Below, piece by piece: positions 59,393 through 64,000 of a stretch of DNA of 64,000 bases (positions within the stretch are counted from its first letter, which is position 1; every line of letters starts with the position of its first letter). The stretch is from Kaistella sp. SH40-3. Its GTDB lineage: Bacteria; Bacteroidota; Bacteroidia; Flavobacteriales; Weeksellaceae. The notes beneath the pieces were generated by a model that had not been told where the DNA came from, searched no databases, and saw nothing but the letters and a program-made list of their open reading frames with translations. Made by a program: the position numbers and the translations under genes. The stretch spans positions 279,552 to 343,551 of the forward strand of contig NZ_JAQYUS010000004.1 in assembly GCF_030686865.1 (NCBI RefSeq), given 5' to 3'.

Positions 59393-60739
59393 ATGCGAAG
59401 TCTCTTTATCCTTATTCGCCGATCCCTTAAAAGATCATTTGACAGGATTCATAACGAAAAACTGAAGCACAATTTGCTGCAGGCGATTCCGTTTTGGATC
59501 GGTTCTTTTATCACCGCTATTTTCGCTGTATCCTACGCCCAACTCTTTCAGTGGGGCGAAAACCTGATGCACGCAATGATGCGCTGGCACAGTTGGCTCA
59601 TCTTCATCGTAGCGCCAATTGCTTTTGTTTTGTCGTGGTGGCTCATCAAGAGATTTGCGCCTTATGCGAAAGGAAGCGGAATCCCACAGGTTATGGCATC
59701 GGTAGAATTAGCCAATCCGAAGGAACATTATAAAATCTCCAAATTACTCAGCATCAAAATTATTTTATTCAAAGTTCTTTCCTCCATTATTTTGGTGATT
59801 GGTGGTGGCGCTGTAGGGCGAGAAGGGCCTACAATCCAAATCGCGGGATCCGTTTTTCGGAAGATTAATGAATACCTGCCCGAGTGGTGGCCAAAAATAT
59901 CGAAGAAGAATATGATCATGACTGGTGCAGCAGCCGGACTTTCCGCAGCATTCAACACGCCGCTGGGTGGAATTGTTTTTGCCGTGGAGGAACTTTCGAA
60001 AACACACATCAACTATTTTAAAACAGCCTTGTTTACTGCGGTAATTATTGCAGGACTTACGGCGCAGACTTTTGCGGGTTCTTATCTTTATTTAGGATAT
60101 CCGAAAACGAGTGAAATCAGTATGATGATTATCTTTCCCGTAATTTTGGTTTCGGCAGTTTCTGGAATTTTTGCCAGTCAACTTTCCCGAATGATGATCA
60201 ACATCAGCAACTGGAAAAAAAATTTAAAAAGCGACCGCTCCAATATTATCTTCCTGGTTATTTCGGCATTAATCATCGCTACTTTGGCCTATTTCATTAA
60301 TGAGGAAATATTGGGTTCAGGAAAAGGAATTATGCAGCGAGTGCTTTTCACCGAGGATAAAAATGAAGAATGGTACATGCCTCTATTCCGAATGATTGGT
60401 CCGGCATTATCCTTCACTTCGGGTGGCGCGGGCGGCATATTTGCACCCGCTTTAGCAGCCGGAGCCAGCATGGGATCAGTGATTGCGGGCTGGATTAATT
60501 TAACACCGCACGAAACCAACGTGGTTATTTTAGCTGGAATGGTGGCTTTCCTCACCGGAATTACGCGCGCACCATTTACCTCTTCAATTATCGTTTTGGA
60601 GATGACCGACCGCCACAGTTTAATTTTCTACCTCATGCTGGCCGGCATGGTTTCCTCGCTGATCTCCGTGCTGGTAAGCAAACACTCGCTGTACGATCAA
60701 CTAAAAGTAATGTATCTGGAGGAATTACGGAAAGAATAA
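59393..60739 (+). CDS. ClC-family chloride channel / Cl-/H+ antiporter
   Basis: A 448-residue membrane protein with about twelve hydrophobic stretches. Selectivity motifs are all present: GSGIPQVMASVE (about residue 93), GREGPTIQIAGS with the gating Glu (about 142), NTPLGGIVFAVEEL, and GGAGGIFAPALAAGASMGS. No C-terminal CBS domains follow. Whether it is a channel or an exchanger cannot be told; the gating Glu is kept. It starts just after the 122-bp array. Confidence 0.93.
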   Translation: MRSLFILIRRSLKRSFDRIHNEKLKHNLLQAIPFWIGSFITAIFAVSYAQLFQWGENLMHAMMRWHSWLIFIVAPIAFVLSWWLIKRFAPYAKGSGIPQVMASVELANPKEHYKISKLLSIKIILFKVLSSIILVIGGGAVGREGPTIQIAGSVFRKINEYLPEWWPKISKKNMIMTGAAAGLSAAFNTPLGGIVFAVEELSKTHINYFKTALFTAVIIAGLTAQTFAGSYLYLGYPKTSEISMMIIFPVILVSAVSGIFASQLSRMMINISNWKKNLKSDRSNIIFLVISALIIATLAYFINEEILGSGKGIMQRVLFTEDKNEEWYMPLFRMIGPALSFTSGGAGGIFAPALAAGASMGSVIAGWINLTPHETNVVILAGMVAFLTGITRAPFTSSIIVLEMTDRHSLIFYLMLAGMVSSLISVLVSKHSLYDQLKVMYLEELRKE

Positions 60740-60764
60740 GGAGCAACAAGATTTTAGTTGCTCC
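60740..60764 (+). terminator. Stem-loop after the ClC gene
   Basis: A perfect 8-bp stem (GGAGCAAC/GTTGCTCC) with a 9-nt loop starts one base after the stop codon. No T run follows, so it may be a mRNA end structure rather than a true intrinsic terminator. Confidence 0.6.
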
Positions 60765-60870
60765 CAAAACCAATCCTGCTCTCCGTTACAATCCCTACTT
60801 TCGGACTTCGCTTTGCTCTTCCCTCATTCCGGGGATTTTCACTGCGATCAGGGCTAGAATTTCGGGCAGT
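60765..60870. repeat. Dispersed repeat, copy E5
   Basis: It contains gctctccgttacaatcccta, cttcgctttgctc, ggggattttcactgcgatca and gggc. These blocks appear in the same order in copy E2 (18187). Its last part, gatttTCACTGcgATCAGGGC, is the reverse complement type of the GCCCCGATTGCAGCGG found in copy E1. Confidence 0.7.
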
Positions 60871-60964
60871 TTCTCTTATCATAAGACGAGTATTTTTTCC
60901 TCAAGTTGGCTACAAAAAAACCCATTAAACCTCTAATTATACGCTCTGAGCCCATCATTTGGGA

Positions 60965-61089
60965 TTCCTAACGTATAATTATACCTTGGTCTACGTATAT
61001 TTTGGGGTTGCTAGCGTATCATTATAGGTTAGTGACCGTATAATTTGCGGTTCCGAACGTATAATTTAGGGTTGCGAACGTATAATTAT
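60965..61089 (+). repeat. Six iterons of about 21.5 bp upstream of the recombinase
   Basis: The core acgtataatt recurs with small changes at 60971, 60993, 61014, 61036, 61057 and 61078, i.e. at spacings of 22, 21, 22, 21 and 21 bases. Each copy is preceded by ttnc-na and followed by tta-ggg. The spacing equals two turns of B-DNA, so all copies face the same side of the helix. It lies about 215 bases before the recombinase ATG and could be protein-binding arm sites. One reversed copy (aattatacg) is seen at 60936-60944. Confidence 0.7.
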
Positions 61090-61303
61090 GGATAAACAAC
61101 CGCAATTGATGATTTTTCAGTTAATTAAAATTGTTTTAAAAAAGTTTTTGTCCTTAAAACAGAGGGTGAAAGAAGAACGGTGATCTTTTATAATAGCCAT
61201 GCGAAAGGATTCGAATTCGAGCAAGGAGTTTAAATTTTTGCAACAATTTAGAACGGGCATACAATAAATTACATTTATCTTTACTTCTTAAAACCAACTC
61301 ATT

Positions 61304-62347
61304 ATGATCTGGACAGCGAAACTTATACAACACAGAAGTGAAAGTAGAATTGCAGTACAGTTTGAAAAAGATGTTACTTTAATCAAAAGAATAAAGCAAT
61401 TTGAAGGCGCGCGCTGGAGCCAGCAAAAGAGACTTTGGCACCTTCCCGATACGCCCCAGAACAGAGATCACTTTAAGATTGAACACTACGAAAACACCAC
61501 CCCATCTGCAGACGGAATCGTGCAGTTGCAAAAATTCACTCAGTGGTTATCTTCCAGAAGATACAGCCAAAGTACTATAAAGACTTACACAGAGGCCTTA
61601 AGATCTTTCTTTATTTTTTACCGCAACAAAGACATTGCGGAAATCACCAATGAAGATGTAATCACTTATAATACTGCTTTTCTTCTGAATAATAATTTTT
61701 CGGCTTCCTATCAAAATCAAATTGTGAGTGCCATAAAATTATATTTTGCCACCATTGTAGAAAAGAAAATAGATATTGCAAAAATTCATCGTCCACGGCG
61801 GGAAAAGATTTTACCGAATGTATTAAGCAAAGAAGAAATAAAAGCGATTTTAGAGGCACACCAGAACATCAAACATAAAACGATGCTCAGTTTAATTTAT
61901 AGTTGCGGCTTAAGACGAAGCGAACTTTTACATTTAAAACCGACAGATATTGACTCGAAAAGAAACATTGTAATCATTCGCCAATCAAAAGGCAAGAAAG
62001 ACAGGATTACGCCTTTATCGCCAAAGATCCTGGCATTATTACGAGAATATTACAGCATTTACAAACCCACCACTTTTTTATTTGAAGGTTCACAAAAAGG
62101 AAGTTGCTATTCTGAACACAGTTTGCATAATGTTCTGAAACAGGCTTTAGCCAAGGTAAAAATAACAAAACCAGTTACCTTGCATTGGTTGCGACACAGT
62201 TACGCCACTCATTTATTAGAAAGCGGCACCGACTTGCGTTATATTCAAGAATTACTGGGACACAACAGCAGCAGAACCACTGAAATTTACACTCACGTAA
62301 GTACAAAAAATCTACAACAAATTAAAAGCCCATTCGACGATTTATAA
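61304..62347 (+). CDS. Tyrosine recombinase (XerC/D or IntI-like) at the edge of a cassette-like array
   Basis: A 347-residue site-specific recombinase. An N-terminal extra domain (about 1-60, MIWTAKLIQHRSESRIAVQF) precedes the SAM-like core-binding domain (LSSRRYSQSTIKTYTEAL). The catalytic set is complete: Arg in SCGLRRSELL, Lys in QSKGKKDRI, HxxR in LHWLRHSYATHLL, His in LGHNSS and the nucleophile in TEIYTHVS. The C-terminus KSPFDDL resembles the SPLDxL end of integron integrases. The extra ~20-residue insertion of IntI before the second Arg box is absent. Plus-strand orientation places the cassette-like sites downstream of its 3' end. Confidence 0.9.
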   Translation: MIWTAKLIQHRSESRIAVQFEKDVTLIKRIKQFEGARWSQQKRLWHLPDTPQNRDHFKIEHYENTTPSADGIVQLQKFTQWLSSRRYSQSTIKTYTEALRSFFIFYRNKDIAEITNEDVITYNTAFLLNNNFSASYQNQIVSAIKLYFATIVEKKIDIAKIHRPRREKILPNVLSKEEIKAILEAHQNIKHKTMLSLIYSCGLRRSELLHLKPTDIDSKRNIVIIRQSKGKKDRITPLSPKILALLREYYSIYKPTTFLFEGSQKGSCYSEHSLHNVLKQALAKVKITKPVTLHWLRHSYATHLLESGTDLRYIQELLGHNSSRTTEIYTHVSTKNLQQIKSPFDDL

Positions 62348-62932
62348 GAAAAAAATGATATATTTGGAAATATATAATGTAATCCATTTATGATACTTAT
62401 CACTACAGATTTGGTAGGTTGTGTATTATTTTGTGGAACATATAAGTAAGTTACCAGAAACGCCATAGAAAATCCGGCATAAAACAATGGTTCCGAATAT
62501 TGGACAAACTTGAATCGTAAAAGAAACTGAATCCAGACCTAACTTTGACAACGCTGAGAGGTCTGAATTCATTTTCTATCGGACTAAAAAAAACGCTGAC
62601 GAAAATTTTCAAAAAACCTCTGACTTAACGAAATTTTCAATGACCATTTCTGACAACTTTTTGGACAAATTCTACTCGACTTTAACAAAAAAATGGACAA
62701 AATTTTGCTGGACTAAAACTGCTGAACAAAATGCGTTCTGAACTTTGCGCAACCGAAAAAATTTTGAAAAAATAGAGGTTTAACAGTCAAAAATTGGACA
62801 AATCGACTTGGACAAAAATTGCGCAACTGAATTTTGGACTTTTTTTTGAAATTTATTGAAAAAATATCACTGAATAATTGAAAATATTTCTAAATTTAAC
62901 GAAACAAAAACAAACGAAGGAACAGGCGCATC
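62348..62932. other. Gene-poor stretch between recombinase and first attC-like site
   Basis: About 585 bases with no credible coding frame. It holds a stem CAGACCT/AGGTCTG (about 62536-62567) and many copies of tggacaaaat-like and ctgaac/ctgac words (62575-62850), giving a patchy repetitive texture. If the site at 62933 is an attC, this stretch would be the body of an ORF-less first cassette, with any attI near its left end. Confidence 0.4.
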
Positions 62933-63065
62933 TGGTAACATCGGTTTGGCAATATGGCGGATTTAGTGCTAATTTCAAGTTCGGTTCTTCGATTGAAATT
63001 TAGTACAAATTTGAAATTTTGTGCTTCGATTTCCGCCACATCGCCAAGCCGCAAAACGTTATATG
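62933..63065 (+). repeat. attC-like recombination site 1
   Basis: The left arm cggtttggcaatatggcgga (62942-62961) is an imperfect inverted copy of the right arm ccgccacatcgccaagccg (63033-63051); 16 of 19 positions pair. The middle (about 70 bases) holds further inverted words (gtgctaatttcaa / ttgaaatttagtac). It ends gcaaaacGTTATATG (63058-63065), a possible right core site, and the left edge carries GGTAAC. Layout, length (about 130 bp) and arm symmetry match integron attC sites. Confidence 0.7.
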
Positions 63066-63088
63066 ATATGCTACCAAAAAACCGAATA

Positions 63089-63868
63089 ATGAAGAAAATT
63101 TTACTTTTTATAATTAGTTTAGTAACTTTTCAAACTGCATTTTCTCAAAATGCTGACGAATTAAATATGCAAGCCAAAGATCTAATTCAGCAAGGAAAAT
63201 ATAATGATGCATTTCCTATTTTAAAAAAATCTGCTGAATTAGGAAATGCTGAAGCCCAATACAATCTTGGATATTTTTTGCAAAGTGGAACGACAGGAAT
63301 AAAAAATGAAAAAGAAGCGATTGATTGGTATAAAAAATCGTCTAATAATGGTTTTAATAATGCCCATTATGCAATGATGATGGCTTATGGAAATGGAAAC
63401 GGAATTGAACAAAACTCTGAAAAAGCATTTGAATATGCTCTAAAATGCGCAAATAATGATGATGAAACTTGTATGTGGAATGTTATTAATTGCTATTTAA
63501 GTGGAAATGGTGTTAAACCTGATAATTCAAAATTTAAAGAATGGATTATAAGACTTGCAAAACTTCCAAATCCTGAAAACCTTGAATTAAGTGGAAATAT
63601 AACTTCAGCAAGATTAGAACTTGCGAACTTTTTTAAAAATGGAAAGTATTTTGAAAAAGATAATTATCAAAGTTATTTATGGTATTTGATTTATAATGAA
63701 TCAAAAGTAGATTTTAGTATTTTGAAGCAAGAAGAAGCAATCAAGGAAATTAAAGAACTTGAGAAAGATTTATCAAAACAACAAATAGACAATGCGCCAA
63801 AAGACGCCGAAAAATTACTCGGACGAAATTTGAATAATCTAAAAGAATTATACAAAAACTCACTCTAA
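63089..63868 (+). CDS. Secreted Sel1/TPR-repeat protein, cassette gene
   Basis: From ATG 63089 a 259-residue protein with a signal peptide (MKKILLFIISLVTFQTAFSQ). Helical repeats follow: LIQQGKYNDAFPILKKSAEL, AEAQYNLGYFLQSGTTGIKN (Sel1-like, with the G..A..YLG..Y..G spacing), EKEAIDWYKKSSNNG and YAMMMAYGNGNGIEQNSEKA. The C-terminal third is helical and charged (LKQEEAIKEIKELEKDLSKQ). An upstream in-frame extension reads through the attC-like site and is spurious. The base composition is more A-rich than the core genes. It has 23 bases between GTTATATG and its ATG and 11 bases between its stop and CATATAAC, as in gene cassettes. Confidence 0.85.
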   Translation: MKKILLFIISLVTFQTAFSQNADELNMQAKDLIQQGKYNDAFPILKKSAELGNAEAQYNLGYFLQSGTTGIKNEKEAIDWYKKSSNNGFNNAHYAMMMAYGNGNGIEQNSEKAFEYALKCANNDDETCMWNVINCYLSGNGVKPDNSKFKEWIIRLAKLPNPENLELSGNITSARLELANFFKNGKYFEKDNYQSYLWYLIYNESKVDFSILKQEEAIKEIKELEKDLSKQQIDNAPKDAEKLLGRNLNNLKELYKNSL

Positions 63869-63879
63869 AAAAAGCACAT

Positions 63880-64000
63880 CATATAACAGCGGTTTTGCAA
63901 TAGTGCGGGATTTTCACAAGTTTAAAAGTTTTAGATATTTCGAAGTTTAGTTTATAATAGAAAGATTTACCATATTTAGCCGCACCATCGCAAAGCCGCA
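63880..64000 (+). repeat. attC-like recombination site 2, cut by the window end
   Basis: It opens with CATATAAC (63880-63887), the complement of the GTTATATG at the end of site 1. The left arm agcggttttgcaatagtgcgg (63888-63908) is an imperfect inverted copy of the right arm ccgcaccatcgcaaagccgca (63980-64000). The mismatches are transitions at the same relative places as in site 1. The expected aaacGTTATATG would follow just outside the window. Confidence 0.72.

Noticed and set aside
62293..62487. 64-codon minus-strand frame after the recombinase
   Set aside because: It overlaps the recombinase end, has no family resemblance and no upstream signals; likely chance.
62954..63088. N-terminal extension of the Sel1-type protein beginning MADLVLIS
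   Set aside because: It reads through the attC-like palindrome, delays a perfect signal peptide and starts inside the left arm of the recombination site.

Overview
The window is a chromosomal stretch of a low-GC Bacteroidota, most likely a member of Flavobacteriia close to Chryseobacterium/Kaistella. The evidence is protein content typical of that group (several YceI-like secreted proteins, a broken type IX secretion substrate with a C-terminal sorting domain, a crtI-crtB-crtZ carotenoid cluster, an epimerase-type threonine dehydrogenase), promoters of the TTG-N19-TAnnTTTG class, weak Shine-Dalgarno signals, and many dispersed 'cacggatttcacagatt' and 'accgcaaaag' intergenic repeats.

Layout. 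1-10.5 kb: an L-serine dehydratase fragment, a 96-bp tandem repeat, a hydrolase, four YceI-family proteins, glucokinase, outer-membrane proteins, a rhodanese, QueG and a tRNA-Leu(CAA). 10.5-18.2 kb: metabolic housekeeping (MBL hydrolase, 2-oxoacid dehydrogenase E2, LipB) plus an exported peptide-deformylase-like protein whose metal-binding Cys is Asp. 18.4-26.2 kb: a complete trp operon on the minus strand (trpE-G-D-C-F-B-doxX-like-A). It is preceded by a textbook attenuator: a consensus promoter, an 18-codon leader peptide with tandem Trp codons and a 14-bp terminator stem. REP-like palindromes and a dead IS200/RAYT-type transposase sit inside the operon. 26.4-33.7 kb: a CzcA-type RND metal-efflux operon. 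34-41 kb: lysS, osmC-like, gyrB and lipid-kinase genes.

41-52 kb: two divergent gene sets around a TetR gene. On the minus strand are TetR, ABC1 kinase, DUF2805, flavin reductase, DUF2256 (46 aa), SDR, MarR and photolyase. On the plus strand are crtI, crtB, a secreted protein, crtZ, an SRPBCC protein and an NmrA/DUF2867 protein. Together they look like a photoprotection/photorepair regulon. A 20-bp palindrome between the two sets is a candidate TetR operator. No lycopene cyclase gene is in the window.

52-64 kb: a Crp-like regulator, gamma-glutamyltransferase with a small DUF1737 gene, threonine dehydrogenase, a degenerate NodB-like protein, a T9SS substrate pseudogene, a six-copy 122-bp tandem array and a ClC channel. 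The right end is the most unusual part: six ~21.5-bp iterons, then a tyrosine recombinase, then a long gene-poor stretch, then an attC-like imperfect palindrome ending in GTTATATG. After that comes a secreted Sel1/TPR-type gene and a second attC-like palindrome beginning CATATAAC that runs off the window. This resembles an integron-type cassette array served by a recombinase that lacks the IntI-specific insertion.

All assignments are from reading sequence and motifs; no database search was run.
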